Positions 1 to 10,340 are shown, counted from the stretch's first letter. The stretch: 64,000 bases of DNA from Sorex araneus (GCF_027595985.1 NC_073304.1:44699637-44763636), one strand, 5' to 3'. Notes: generated by a model from the sequence alone, not told the origin. Numbers and translations are program-made.

Positions 1-43
1 CATTATCTCATAGATTCCATAGTTTACATTAGTGTTCAGTCTT

Positions 44-227
44 TTTTTTTTTTGCTTTTTTTTTTTTTTTAGGTCACACCTGGCGATGCACAGGGGTTAC
101 TCCTGGCTTTGTACTCAGGAATTACCCCTGGCTGTGCTCAGGGGACCATATGGGATGCTGGGATTTGAACCCGGGTCGGCCGCGTGCAAGGCAAACGCCC
201 TAACCGCTGTGCTATCTCTCCAGCCCC
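44..227 (-). mobile_element. SINE type P, near full length
   Basis: Antisense copy: poly(T), then GGTCACACC at the left and CCAGCCCC at the right. Flanked by a 13-bp direct repeat AGTGTTCAGTCTT (31-43 and 228-240), so the insertion boundaries are exact. Confidence 0.93.
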
Positions 228-240
228 AGTGTTCAGTCTT

Positions 241-1075
241 GGTGTGGTACATTCTCTGGGTTTTAGCAAATGTATAAAGATATATATTCATCATTGTAAT
301 TTCATAAAAAATAGATTTACTTCATTAAAATTCTCTTAGGTCTGCCTAGTCATCTCTCTTTTTTCACCTCTTTCCAAAACAGCTAAGATTTTAATTGTAT
401 CTATAGTTTTGCCTTTCCCAGAATGTCATATGGTTGGAATCATACGGCATCAGTCTTTTTCTAAATCTTTTTAATGAGGCTAAGCCTGTCAAAACTTGAT
501 ATCTTTCTGCAGAAAGATACAAACTTCAGGGACCAGTCCTTTGTTCCTACTTGCATAAGAAAGCTGTAAGAAATTAAACAGGGCTTTCTCTTCAAGTCTG
601 TTTTCTTCCTGAACAAATCTCTCTCTCTCACTTGTCTCTGTCTCATTGCTTTTTTTTTCCACTCTGAAGAAGACTGTGATCTCTCTTGAATATTCACTTC
701 CTCCTTTTCTCTCTTCTCACGTCTAAGTAAGTTTTAATGAAAACTATCTTGCTTCACTAAAAAAAAATTACAAGAACAAATAAATGAACATATAACTATG
801 ACTATAAGTGTATCATTTCTCCCCATGAGCAATTCATGAGGGCCTGGATATTTCTAGTGTCCTCTGTCCACGCTGCCACCAGCTGGCACAGTTTCTCTGG
901 GATTGATGTGACACTACATTGCCACCATCACTTTAAATCCTTCCAGTTATCAGGCATCTACCAGACTGCAGAAAACACTGGTGAACATTCTACCCAGAAA
1001 CAAACCAAACAGGAAAACCTCAGTGCAGGTGGGGAAGGAGCCAGTAAAACCAAGACCAAGAATCTCCCGCTCTTG
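241..1075. other. Unique non-coding stretch
   Basis: AT-rich sequence with no repeat I recognise and no credible exon. The short frames here have no family likeness. Confidence 0.6.
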
Positions 1076-1089
1076 AGTAAACAACTTTT

Positions 1090-1260
1090 GTTTTTCCTTT
1101 AGATTTTGGGCTACTTGGCTGTACCCAGGCATTACTCCTGGCTCTGAACTTTGGGATCACTCCTGGCAGGGTTCGGAGACCATATGGAATACCAGGGATC
1201 GAACTCAGGTCAGTTTTGAGCAAAGCAAGCACCCTATTTGCTGTACTATGTCTCCAGTCC
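1090..1260 (-). mobile_element. SINE type P
   Basis: Antisense copy with a diverged body. Flanking direct repeat AGTAAACAACTTTT at 1076-1089 and 1261-1274. Confidence 0.88.
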
Positions 1261-1350
1261 AGTAAACAACTTTTTTTTGAGGCCCTCAAAGGTCACAGAA
1301 AACGCTTTGCCTTAGATTGGGTCTGCAGGTCTTTAAATGTGAGTGAGGAG

Positions 1351-1540
1351 GAGCTAGAGTGATAGTACAACAAGTCGGGCATTTACCTTGTTTACATTTA
1401 TGTAGCTAACTCGAGACTGATCTCAGTATCTCATATGGTCCCCTGAGCACTATCAGGGTAATGCCTCAATACAGAGCCAGGAGTAACCCCTGAGCACCAC
1501 TGGGTGTGGCCCCAAAACAATAACAACCAAAAAAAAATCT
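1351..1540 (+). mobile_element. SINE type P, diverged
   Basis: Sense copy from GAGCTAGAGTGATAGTACA to an A-rich end. Flanking 10-bp repeat GAGTGAGGAG at 1341-1350 and 1541-1550. Confidence 0.85.
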
Positions 1541-1625
1541 GAGTGAGGAGAGGTTCTAAAGTTGTTGTTGAGGTCTTCACAAAAGATTTCCACTTTGTTC
1601 CCTAATTCTGCTTATGAAAACTGAA

Positions 1626-1725
1626 AGGAGAGGGGTGGAGAGAGAGTCAGGGTTAAGGCATTTGCCTTGCTTGTGACCTACCCTGGTTTGATCCCTGGTG
1701 CTACCACTATGTGGCAAATGCAATC
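1626..1725 (+). mobile_element. SINE head fragment
   Basis: Only the tRNA-like half is recognisable (GTTAAGGCATTTGCCTTGC, then a B-box-like GGTTTGATCCC). The tail is lost or too diverged. Confidence 0.5.
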
Positions 1726-1923
1726 GTTGAAGCTCTGGTGTTTGTACACTGGCTGCTCTGCTGATGGAGCCCCCTGCTCCAGAACTATTCCATTCTTTCC
1801 AGAATTCACAGCTATAAACATATATTCTACACTGTGGCCTCTTTCCCAATAAGCAGTTGATTCTTAAACAACATGGGGGGATTAGCAGTCTGCAGAATTA
1901 AAAGTCTTTCTTTCATAGTTAGC

Positions 1924-2100
1924 CAGGGGCAAGAGAAATAGTACAGCAGACAAGGCACTTGTCTTGCATGTATTCAACTGGGTTTGATTCCCGGCACCCC
2001 ACACCTCTCAGAAGTGATCTCTCGGTGCAGAACCAGGAAGAAACCCTGAACAGGGCAGGGTGTGGTTCAAAACATAAACCAAAACAGCAACCAAAAAAAG
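1924..2100 (+). mobile_element. SINE type P, old
   Basis: Head (AAATAGTACAGCAGACAAGG), B-box-like GGTTTGATTCC and a body ending in a CAAAAC-rich tail. Confidence 0.75.
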
Positions 2101-2261
2101 CTCATAGCCAGACCCTCCATACTTAGAAGTCTATATCCAGGTATTTAACCAATCAATATCCAAGGTAGGTTGAAGCCATGAGTGTGAAAGCCCTGAGAGA
2201 AATACCCACAAACCCAAAAACCTATGGCCCCAAACAAACAAAAAATATAATTACTCTAGCA

Positions 2262-2422
2262 TGGGGCTGGAGAGATAGTACAGAGGTTAAGGTACTTGTC
2301 TTTCATCCCACTGACCCTGGTTCTATCCCTAGCACCACATGTGGCCCTTCAAGCACCTCCAGAAATGACACTAGAGCACGGGCCCAGGAGTAGACCCTGA
2401 GCACTTCGGGGCTTGGCCCAAA
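2262..2422 (+). mobile_element. SINE type P, old
   Basis: Starts GGGGCTGGAGAGATAGTACA. The body is recognisable through CAGGAGTAGACCCTGAGCAC, and the poly(A) is lost. Confidence 0.8.
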
Positions 2423-2562
2423 CCACCCCCTCACTTCTCCCAAGCCCCACTTCCTCCCAAGCAGCACAGTCTGCAAAAGAAATACTCCCACATCTCCCAT
2501 ATAGCAGTAGACCTCAGAATTCAAGCCTGTGTCATTGAAGGGTAAATTGTAATTCTATTGCA

Positions 2563-2733
2563 TTTTTTTTTCTTTTTTGGTCACATCTGGCGATGCTCAA
2601 GGGTTACTCCTGCCTCTGTATTCAGGAATTACTTCTGGTAGTGCTCAGGGGCCATATGGGATGCCAAGTATCTAATCTTGGTAAACTGCGTGCAATGCAA
2701 ATGCCTTACCTGCTGTGCTATCTCTTTAGCCCT
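2563..2733 (-). mobile_element. SINE type P
   Basis: Antisense copy with a poly(T) start. Near-identical flanks TTGTAATTCTATT (about 2546) and TTGTAATTCCATT (about 2735) look like its target duplication. Confidence 0.87.
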
Positions 2734-3010
2734 TGTAATTCCATTCTAAAATATTTTCATCAGATTAGCAGAATCTGCATCATACATCTGTCTCTTAAGA
2801 AAGATAGCTCTACATTGAGAAGCCAGGACTTTTGACTGAGCATCTATGTTTAGGGGAGAGAGAATGGAAGACTGTGGGGATGGACATGACAAACGCTCAT
2901 TATAGTTGTCATAGTTGTGCTATAGGAATTGGATACCAATTACAAAACTCTTTATAGACTAAGCATAGGAAACATATTTACATGTTGAGGTAGCTTAAGA
3001 AAAAAACTTA

Positions 3011-3185
3011 GGGGACTGGAGCAATAACACAGCAGATAGGGCATTTGCCTTGCACGAAGCTACCCGGGTTCAATTCCCAGCATCCCATATGGTTCCTTGA
3101 GCACCGCCAGGAGTAATTCCTGAGTGCAGAGTCAGGAGTACCCCTGTGTAGTGCTGGGTGTGACCCAAAAAGCAAAAAGAAAAAA
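3011..3185 (+). mobile_element. SINE type P, well preserved
   Basis: GGGGACTGGAGCAATAACAC head, B box GGTTCAATTCC, and tail GTGTGACCCAAAAAGC followed by an A-rich end. Confidence 0.92.
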
Positions 3186-3190
3186 CCTTG

Positions 3191-3990
3191 TGTGATAAGT
3201 ACTAAGAGGGACAAACTGGCCCAGTTTAATGCTCTGTCTAAAAATGAGTCATATGGAGGTCAGCAATGTGTATACAGAGAAAAATGGGTTACAGAATGGA
3301 CAGAGATGCATAGGCATTAGACAGCTATGGCTACCTGATTTAGAGGACTCTTGCAAAAGTCAATGCGCTACCACTAGCTTTGCCACAGTTTCTGGATGAA
3401 CGGTCTTGTTTTATGGAGTCTGACATAGTGTCAAGTCACAAGAGAGGACCCTGAATGCACCTCAACTACTACCACCTGAAGACCTATAATGTGTTGCACT
3501 CACTGAAAGCCCAGACAGTGGTTTCCAGGGCTCGCCCACCAGAGCCAAGCTGCTAGAAGCACTGATATTTGATTTGTCTGTGAATTATCCCATAGCCTCT
3601 ACTGCCTCTGAAGAGCTCAGGAAATAAGTGTTTAAAAGTGGAAATGAGGGTGCAAGCAATTAAATGCTATAGATTCAGAACTAAGGGCACTGGGTAGGCT
3701 GAGGTGGCCCACAACACAAATTCATCATTTGCTCTTGTCCAAGAAAGAGTTCCAGGACTGGGTGCTTGCTGCTCCTGTAGCCTGAGACTCTCCCCTGGGA
3801 ATGGCTAAATAGAACTGCAACTCCCAATGGTGACTGAGAAGAGAGAGGAGAGCACACAGTTGGCCTCTGGAACCTCGCCCTCTCCTGCCTTTGGTTCTGA
3901 GCAGGCAGCAGCTTTCAGCTCCTGTGAATACCTGCTACTTCATTAGCCTTTGTTTTTTTTCCCCTAACCCTGCCTGTGCCTCTGAAAAGT
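3191..3990. other. Unique non-coding stretch
   Basis: No repeat or exon recognised. It is moderately GC-rich at 3500-3900, but no splice-bounded frame resembles a known protein. Confidence 0.55.
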
Positions 3991-3999
3991 TCCTCTTTT

Positions 4000-4180
4000 T
4001 TTTGTTTTTTTTTTGTTTTTGTTTTTGTTTTGGGGTCACAGCCAGCAGTGTTCAGGGCTATCTTCCGGCTCTGTCCTCAGGGATCACTGCTTCCAGGCTC
4101 GAGGTGGGATGCTGAGGGTTGAATCTAGTTTGACTGCATACAAGGCAAGTGCCCCTACCTGCTGTACTATCTCTCTGGCC
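4000..4180 (-). mobile_element. SINE type P
   Basis: Antisense copy preceded by a (GTTTTT)n-like poly(T) variant. It runs from GGGGTCACAGCCAGC to ACTATCTCTCTGGCC. Confidence 0.83.
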
Positions 4181-4599
4181 AAACAGGTCCTTCTGTACTT
4201 CAGTTTTTCAGTTTATTTTTTTTCATAATTAAAAAAATTTTTTTAGTGAGGTATAGTCACAGATTTACAAACTTTCGTGCTTACGTTTCAGATTTTGTAA
4301 CTTCAGTTTAACCCTATGAGTGTGCCATTTATTTACAGCCAGAACCCTTACTGATATTTTACATTTGTCTTCTATAAAGAAAGTGCTGTATTTGACCCAA
4401 AGTAGCCTTACCACTTGGAGACAAGTCAAGTTCACAGACACTGAAAGAAAGCACACAACGGTCTTTTAGGCACTGAAGATACAATTGTTTTTCTATCAGT
4501 TTCTACTCCCCAGATTCACTCACTGGGATCAGTCCTTAACCTCTTCTACCCCCATGATCTTATTGAGTCTACTTTTTGTTTGACTTAACTTATTATCAT

Positions 4600-4770
4600 T
4601 ATTTGGCGGGGGGTGGGAGAATGTTGGGTCACAACTGGTGGTGACTATTTCTGAGGGACTATTTCTGACACTGCGTTTTACTGATACCTCATGGAAACAT
4701 CTGTGATGCAGATCGAACCAGGATTGATTCCATGCAAGGCAGACATCTTATCTCCTATATTATGTCTAGA
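4600..4770 (-). mobile_element. SINE type P, heavily decayed
   Basis: Antisense remnants GGGTCACAACTGGTGGTG, ATGCAAGGCAGAC and ATATTATGTCTAGAGC align in order to the family. Confidence 0.6.
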
Positions 4771-4780
4771 GCGTTAGTTT

Positions 4781-4781
<1 letters not shown>

Positions 4782-4824
<43 letters not shown>
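4782..4824 (+). repeat. (TAT)n microsatellite
   Basis: About 14 uninterrupted TAT units abutting the 3' end of the antisense SINE that follows, so it probably expanded from that SINE's tail. Confidence 0.95.
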
Positions 4825-4968
4825 TTGGCCTTGGGCCACACCAAATGGTGCTCAGGGGCTATAACTAGCTAGATGCGCAGGGGTCACTCATGACAGTGCT
4901 TGGGGGTGGCATACAGTGCCAGGGATCAAACCCCAGCATCCCACATGCAAAGCATGTGCTCCAGTCCT
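4825..4968 (-). mobile_element. SINE, old variant
   Basis: Antisense: GGCCTTGGGCCACACC, then GGTGCTCAGGGG, then CATGCAAAGCATGTGCTCCAG. It is more diverged than most type P copies. Confidence 0.65.
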
Positions 4969-5509
4969 TAAGGTAGTCTACCCATCTTAGCTTTTAAACA
5001 TCCCTCTAAGTCCAGGGAACATGAGATGTTGACTTCTGGCACCAACTGTCAGTCTTCTGGCCTATCAGGAACTTTGTCAGATGGGTCTGGGATTTCTAAC
5101 CCTGGAGGCTCAAAATGGAAAGAGATTTGTTTTAGTGGTCTTCCCTCAAGTTGTGGTATTTATCCAACAACTTTATCATTCAGGTCAAGTTTAACATTGG
5201 AATACGGGTGTTTCTGGCACTTGCTGAGGGGTTTGCTGTGCAACTGATTACTCTTAACAGGTGAGAGAGGGAAAAGTTGGAGTGGAAATGCCATCTGACC
5301 ATCTTACCAACCACTTCTTTGAAGAAGTGGGACTTAAGCTTAACTTTAAAGAAGAAACAAGACCAAAAAAAAATGAATGAGGAAGAGATCATTTTGGAAA
5401 GCAGAGAAGAATGAGAGCAATGAAGATGGGAAAAATTCATATCCTACTTGGCAGTTGATATAAGCAAATAGAAGAAGAGCCTTTGGAGACTTAAGAAAAG
5501 AACCACTCT

Positions 5510-5708
5510 TGGGGGCTGGAGCGATAGCACAGCGGGTAGGGCATTTGCTTTGCACGTGGCTGACATGGGTTCAATTCCCAGCATCCTATATGGTCCCCTG
5601 AGCACAGCCAGGTGTAGGTGTAATTCCTGAGTGCATGAGCCAGGAGTAACCCCTGTGCATCTCTGGATGTAACCCAAAAAGCAAAAAAAAAAAAAAAAAA
5701 AAGGAAAA
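5510..5708 (+). mobile_element. SINE type P, young-looking
   Basis: Near-consensus head and a 20-nt poly(A). It carries an extra GTGTAG repeat in the body. Target repeat AACCACTCT at 5501-5509 and 5709-5717. Confidence 0.95.
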
Positions 5709-5874
5709 AACCACTCTAGAGACCTTAAATAGAAGAATAAAGGTGTAAAAGCTTGCACACTTTTGGGAGCTAGAGAGGGAAATAGAGATAATAAAACATA
5801 CAAATTAGTGCAGAAGCAATCTTGGGAATGATCAAAGAAGGCAGAGACGTGAGTCAGCATACAAAAACCAAGCA

Positions 5875-6060
5875 GGGGTTGGGAGACATTACAGTGGATA
5901 AGGCACTCGCCTTGCATGCAGCTGACCCAAGTTTGATCCTTGACACCTCATATGGTGCCCTGAACACTGCCAGGACTGCTCCCTGAGTGCAGAGATAGGA
6001 GTAAACTCTGAGCACTTCTGGTGTGACCCCAAAGCAACAACAACAGAATGAGAGAAAAAA
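5875..6060 (+). mobile_element. SINE type P, old
   Basis: GGGGTTGGGAGACATTACAG head and a body through GTGTGACCCCAAAGCAACAAC. Confidence 0.85.
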
Positions 6061-6106
6061 ATAAAACTAAACAGTGTTTTCATACAGGATAAACAACACC
6101 TTTGAG

Positions 6107-6108
<2 letters not shown>

Positions 6109-6147
<39 letters not shown>
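6109..6147 (+). repeat. (CA)n microsatellite
   Basis: About 19 uninterrupted CA units. Confidence 0.97.
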
Positions 6148-6150
<3 letters not shown>

Positions 6151-6203
6151 CCTCAGTGTTTCCAAACCTATCCTTCAAATTTTTGAAAATAAAATTAGAG
6201 AAT

Positions 6204-6253
6204 AAAGAATTGTAGTAAAAAGCACAACAAAGAATTGTAGTAAAAAGCACAAC
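6204..6253 (+). repeat. Perfect 25-bp tandem duplication
   Basis: The 25-mer starting AAAGAATTGTAGTAAAAAGC occurs twice back to back with no mismatch, followed by a 4-bp partial third copy. Confidence 0.95.
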
Positions 6254-7090
6254 AAAGTTATGTCAAACTAGAACTTTCTGTCAAAAAAAAACTTCCCTGG
6301 AAAGGTTTTCCTTTATTTCTGGAGTAAGTGATGTAATCCTGAAACCATCAGAGATACATCTGTTAAGATGTCCCTGAATGTAATAAGCAGAAAACCCAAG
6401 TAAAGTTGGCTCAATGTCCCTGGAAATGTATTGATTCCTTTTCCTTAAAAGATTACAACTAAGGGGGAAAGCTGAGACTTTTATTCATCTGAAAATTTAA
6501 CACTATTGGTTTTACTTTTCTCCACAAGCCAGACATATCCCCTCGCTGGATCTTTCTAAAGATGCATGCTTCTAAGATTTCATATAGGGTTACATTCTTT
6601 CCCAAGAAAGAGTGCCTCTCCCAAACCTTGCACTGTGTTTGTATCACAACTAAAACCAACATCTATACTGGGGGATTCTGAGGAAGGCTGTCAGCTAAAT
6701 TGCTAGTCCTTGAACAAATCACTACATTTTGAAATTGTTGGATTTATCCTATATGTGGGATATGTAGTGGATCTGCCTCAACTATCAGGCTGTCTCATAA
6801 AGGGAGAAAGCATAAATAAATGTTGGGGGAAATTCCAAAGTGAGGTATTATATGTATACACCAGAACATGATAAGACAAGTCAGAATATCAATAACTCAG
6901 AGAAGGTAGTTCTCTCTCCCTTAAAATTCTTGAAATTTGTGGAATTCTTATAGAAATTCTGCTCCATAAAATTCTTGGAATAAGGAGTCTCCTAGTTCAC
7001 TCTCATGTAGCATTCCTGGGGTCAAGCCCTAGATCTTTTTCTCCAAGGGAGGATCTCTTTCAGGCAACATGATGGAGTAAAGTGACAAAG
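6254..7090. other. Unique non-coding stretch
   Basis: AT-rich sequence. Nothing recognisable as a repeat or exon. Confidence 0.55.
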
Positions 7091-7099
7091 AGGCACTTT

Positions 7100-7200
7100 G
7101 TGTTTTATCCTTTCTGGGTTACATCCAGCAGTATTTGGGGGCTGCTCCAGATGCAGAGCTCAAGGGACTATGCAGTGCCCAAGAATTTTCTGGGAAACAC
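7100..7200 (-). mobile_element. SINE tail fragment
   Basis: Antisense remnant GGGTTACATCCAGCAGT with a following TGCAGAGCTCAAGGGACTATGC. The head half is missing. Confidence 0.5.
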
Positions 7201-7266
7201 TGTGAGGCAACCTGAGAATGGCAAGTAAAGCTTGGAAGTGTTTGCTCAACTCAGTTGCAAAGAGAA

Positions 7267-7370
7267 GGCCTGAGAGATAATACAGGGGTTAATGAGTTGC
7301 CAGGGATCAAAGTGGGGTCAGCTACATGCAAAGCAAGTGCCTTAAACTCTGTACTATCTCACCAGTCTGA
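7267..7370. mobile_element. Two SINE heads arranged head to head
   Basis: A sense head (GGCCTGAGAGATAATACAGGGG, 7267-7292) runs straight into an antisense head half (CCAGGGATCAAAGTGG to CTATCTCACCAGTC, 7300-7370). Both bodies are missing at the junction. Confidence 0.65.
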
Positions 7371-7539
7371 TAATTTTTAAAATATGACGGAAAGTCAATA
7401 AATTGTATCTAAATGGAGAAATAAAAAAATCCTCACCATTATTCCTGCCTTTTCTATATAAACTGTTCCATTGTAAGCCAACTAGTGGAAAAGAGGTATT
7501 ATGCTTCACATTATTATATATGTAATAATATATGAAAGG

Positions 7540-7625
7540 TTAGCACACGACAGGGACAAATGGAGACATTACTGGCGCCTGCTCGAGCAAATCGAAGATC
7601 AACGGGACTACAAACGATACAAGTG
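7540..7625 (+). mobile_element. RTE LINE 3'-end fragment
   Basis: These 86 bp match the last coding part and tail of the RTE at 9644-10340 (CACACGACAGGGACAAATGG through CGATACAAGTG). They are flanked by ATATGAAAGG at 7530-7539 and 7626-7635, so this is a separate, severely 5'-truncated insertion. Confidence 0.87.
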
Positions 7626-7635
7626 ATATGAAAGG

Positions 7636-7888
7636 ACTGGAGCGATAGCACAGCGGGTAGGGCGTTTGCCTTGCATGGGGCCGATCTGGATTCGATTCCC
7701 CCATCCCTTTCAGAGAGCCCGGCAGGCTACTGAGAATATCCTGCCTGCACAGCAGAGTCTGGCAAGCTACCCATGGCATATTCGATATGCCAAAACCAGT
7801 AACAAGTCTCACAATGGAGACGTTACTGGTGCCTGCTTGAGCAAATCGATGAACAATGGGACAACAGTGCTACAGTGACAGTGCTAAT
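7636..7888 (+). mobile_element. SINE type R (RTE-tailed), full length
   Basis: Perfect A box TAGCACAGCGGG and B-box-like GATTCGATTCC, then the type R body and RTE-like end (AATGGAGACGTTACTGGTGC, GAGCAAATCGATGAACAATG, ACAGTGCTACAGTG). Flanked by ATATGAAAGG at 7626-7635 and 7889-7898. Confidence 0.93.
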
Positions 7889-7898
7889 ATATGAAAGG

Positions 7899-8069
7899 TC
7901 AGAGAAGAGAATCAACAGGCTGAGCACATGCTTCACATGTAGGAATCCTGGGTTCAATCACCAGCACCACATGGTTTCCTGAGCACCCCTGGGAGTGATC
8001 TCCAAACACAAATATAGAAATAGCTTATGAGCACCATCAGATGGCCCCAAAACCAACAACCAAAAAAAG
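7899..8069 (+). mobile_element. SINE type P, old
   Basis: Diverged sense copy: GCTGAGCACATGCTTCACATG, GGGTTCAATCACC, CCACATGGTTTCCTGAGCACC and a CAACCAAAAAAAG end. Confidence 0.7.
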
Positions 8070-8655
8070 TGTTAGAAATAGAAATTTTCACAACTTGATA
8101 AATCTAAATTTTGAATATCAATGATCAAATTAAAAGAAAGAGTAAAAGTATTTTTACATGGAAAAAAACCACCAAAAAAGATGAACTTTGAACCTGATGA
8201 AGCCACTGGATCCAGATGCCAACTTCTAGGTAGTACAGAGGACATAGGATCAGATTGAGTTAACTATATACGAGTATGCAATCCTCAAAAGCCAGGCTAA
8301 GGCATGCTATGTGTCATAAACTGAGTTCTAAAATGGATCACACATGACGTACAAAGAAAAGGATGGAGGAGAACCTGTAGATTAGAAGACAATGATGTTT
8401 CACATAGGTGGGAATTAAAAGACATACAGCAAAGTAGCAGAAGGGCCAAGGACACAGGATCAAAGACAAGAGAGTTGATCCACATAACTGAATTTAGAGG
8501 GTGTGGGATGGAGAGGTTGAGAGAGGTATTAGGGTTCTTCGGCGGAGATAGGTGGGTACACTGGTGATTGGTGTGGTGTTGAAACTATGTGCACAATAAA
8601 CCATTATTAAAAGTATTACAAATCCAAAATCTTAATGAATAAAAAAGTTAAAAAA
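8070..8655. other. Unique non-coding stretch
   Basis: AT-rich. The region 8290-8500 shows no recognisable family. No exon supported. Confidence 0.5.
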
Positions 8656-8661
8656 ATTAAG

Positions 8662-8739
8662 CCAGGGGTAGAGCTCAACAATCGAGCATTTGTATATGTG
8701 AGACTCTGGTTCAATTCTTGTGACTACCAGAAAAAATAA
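8662..8739 (+). mobile_element. SINE head fragment
   Basis: tRNA-like head only: GGGGTAGAGCTCAACAATCGAG through GGTTCAATTCTTGTGAC, then an A-rich end. Confidence 0.55.
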
Positions 8740-8835
8740 ATTAAAGATATTTCATTGGTATAATATTATTTTATAGACAAGACAAAACTAGAGTAAGGAA
8801 ATGTAAGAGTCATCATTATGAATGTTAGGATGAGT

Positions 8836-8996
8836 TGTTTTGGAGGGAAGAGAACAAGCTGTTTTGTCTGGGACATATGGAGGGGCTTCCAAAATGCCCA
8901 AGAAAGTTTTATTTATTGGTGTGGATGGTGGCTGAATGGATTTTACCTTAATTTTAAAAAAATTGTTGGCTTTTGTTTGGGGGCCATATTTGGCAT
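8836..8996 (+). repeat. Duplicated segment, copy 1
   Basis: The sequence TTTTGGAGGGAAGAGAACAAG through the start of the adjacent antisense SINE reappears at 11942-12263, interrupted there by a later SINE. Marker strings shared by both: GGAGGCACTTCCAAAATGCC-like and CCTATTTATTGGTGTGG-like. Confidence 0.85.
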
Positions 8997-9140
8997 TTCT
9001 CAGGGTTTACTCCTGGATTTGCACGCAGGGATCACTCCTGGCAGGCTTAGGGGACCATATGGGGCTTTGGGAATCAAATGTGGGTCAGCCTCCTGCAAGG
9101 CAATCTCTCTACCTGCTGTAAAATCAATCACTCTGGCCCC
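8968..9140 (-). mobile_element. SINE type P, old
   Basis: Antisense: GGGGGCCATATTTGGCATTTC to ATCACTCTGGCCCC. Its left end is included in the duplication at 11942-12263. Confidence 0.82.
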
Positions 9141-9227
9141 CATACTTTATCATTCTTCACTGAATTCTGTATTTGTTTAATTTTCTAAACCAGTGTTCGG
9201 TTTACAATAAAAAAGTTACAGAAGTTA

Positions 9228-9315
9228 GCCTCACCAGGAGTGAGCCCTTAACTTCAGAGCCAGGAGTAAGCCCTGACCAATCAGGTGTGCCCACCCCTCC
9301 TCAAAAAAAAAAAAA
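9228..9315 (+). mobile_element. SINE tail fragment
   Basis: Body and tail only (CAGAGCCAGGAGTAAGCCCTG, poly(A) at 9302-9315). The head is missing. Confidence 0.6.
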
Positions 9316-9342
9316 CCCAGACATTTTAAAAGTTATGGAATT

Positions 9343-9518
9343 GGGGCTGGAGCAATAGCACATCAGGTAGGGCATTTGCCTTGCACGCGGCCTACCCGGG
9401 TTCAATTCCCAGCATCCCATATGGTCCCCTGAGCACCACCAGGAATAATTCCTGAGTGCAGAGCCAGGAATAACCCCTGTGCATCGCTAGGTGTGACCCA
9501 AAAGGCAAAAAAAGAAAA
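9343..9518 (+). mobile_element. SINE type P, well preserved
   Basis: Near-consensus copy. Perfect 15-bp target repeat AAAAGTTATGGAATT at 9328-9342 and 9519-9533. Confidence 0.96.
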
Positions 9519-9643
9519 AAAAGTTATGGAATTTTACAAAGAGAAGTCAACCTGGAAATGGAAGAGTGTGTCTAACAGATTTTCATTATAATAGTTGATT
9601 ATTATTGCATTTTCATTGATTATTATTGCATATTTGGGATAGT

Positions 9644-10340
9644 TCCATTTGCCCTCAATGGAACAAACACCTCCGAATGCAGCAGTTATGTGTACCTAGG
9701 TTGAGAACTCAACATGACAAACGTCCTGACACCTGAACTGTGCAGGAGGAAGAGAGCAGTATGGAACGCCTTCAAGAGCATCAAAGAAGTGGTTAAGAGG
9801 ATGAAGAATCTCCAACTCTGGGCACATCTTTTCAACTCCACTGTTCTTCCTGCACTAACATATGCCTCAGAGACCTGGGCCCTAGGAAAACAGGATGAGA
9901 ATGCTATTTGGGTATCCCAAAGAGGAATCGAAAGAGCTATGCTTGGAATATCACGTTTCACTCAAGTGAGAGAAGGAATCCGGAGTTCTGACCTCCATTA
10001 ACGATCAAGAATAATGGACACTGTCTCGTTTGCCAAGACATCAAAAGTCAGATGGGCCGGACACGTAATGCGATTCAGAGACAACCGCTGGACTAGAGCT
10101 GTTACTGACTGGATTCCATGGGACGTCAAAAGACCACGTGGCCGCCCACCTACGAGATGGTCAGACTTCTTCTTCGTCAAGATCCTAAATGAACAGTTTG
10201 AGGCTCTTTGTGTTCCTGGAGTGAGCAGACACCATTGGGCTATATTAGCACGCGACAGGGATGAATGGAGACATCACTGGCGCCCGCTTGAGCAAATCGA
10301 TGAGCAGCGGGATGACAAATGATACAAGTGATACAAGTGA
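9644..10340 (+). mobile_element. RTE-clade LINE, 5'-truncated, RT C-terminal remnant
   Basis: One reading frame runs from 9645 to a natural-looking stop at 10320-10322 with no frameshift. It is broken only by TGA at 9702-9704 and TAA at 9999-10001, both explainable as single substitutions. Translated blocks: SSYVYLG, RRKRAVWNAFKSIKEV, HLFNSTVLPALTYASETWAL, QRGIERAMLGISRFTQ, RWAGHVMR, DNRWTRAVTDWIPWDVKR, RGRPPTRW. This block order is the C-terminal part of RTE-type reverse transcriptases (thumb and connection after the catalytic palm); the palm itself is missing. The tail is a (GATACAAGT)n-like short repeat rather than poly(A), as expected for RTE. Imperfect target repeat TTGGGATAGT (9634-9643) and TTGGGGATAGT (10341-10351). 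Clade assignment is from memory of the family, without alignment. Confidence 0.87.
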
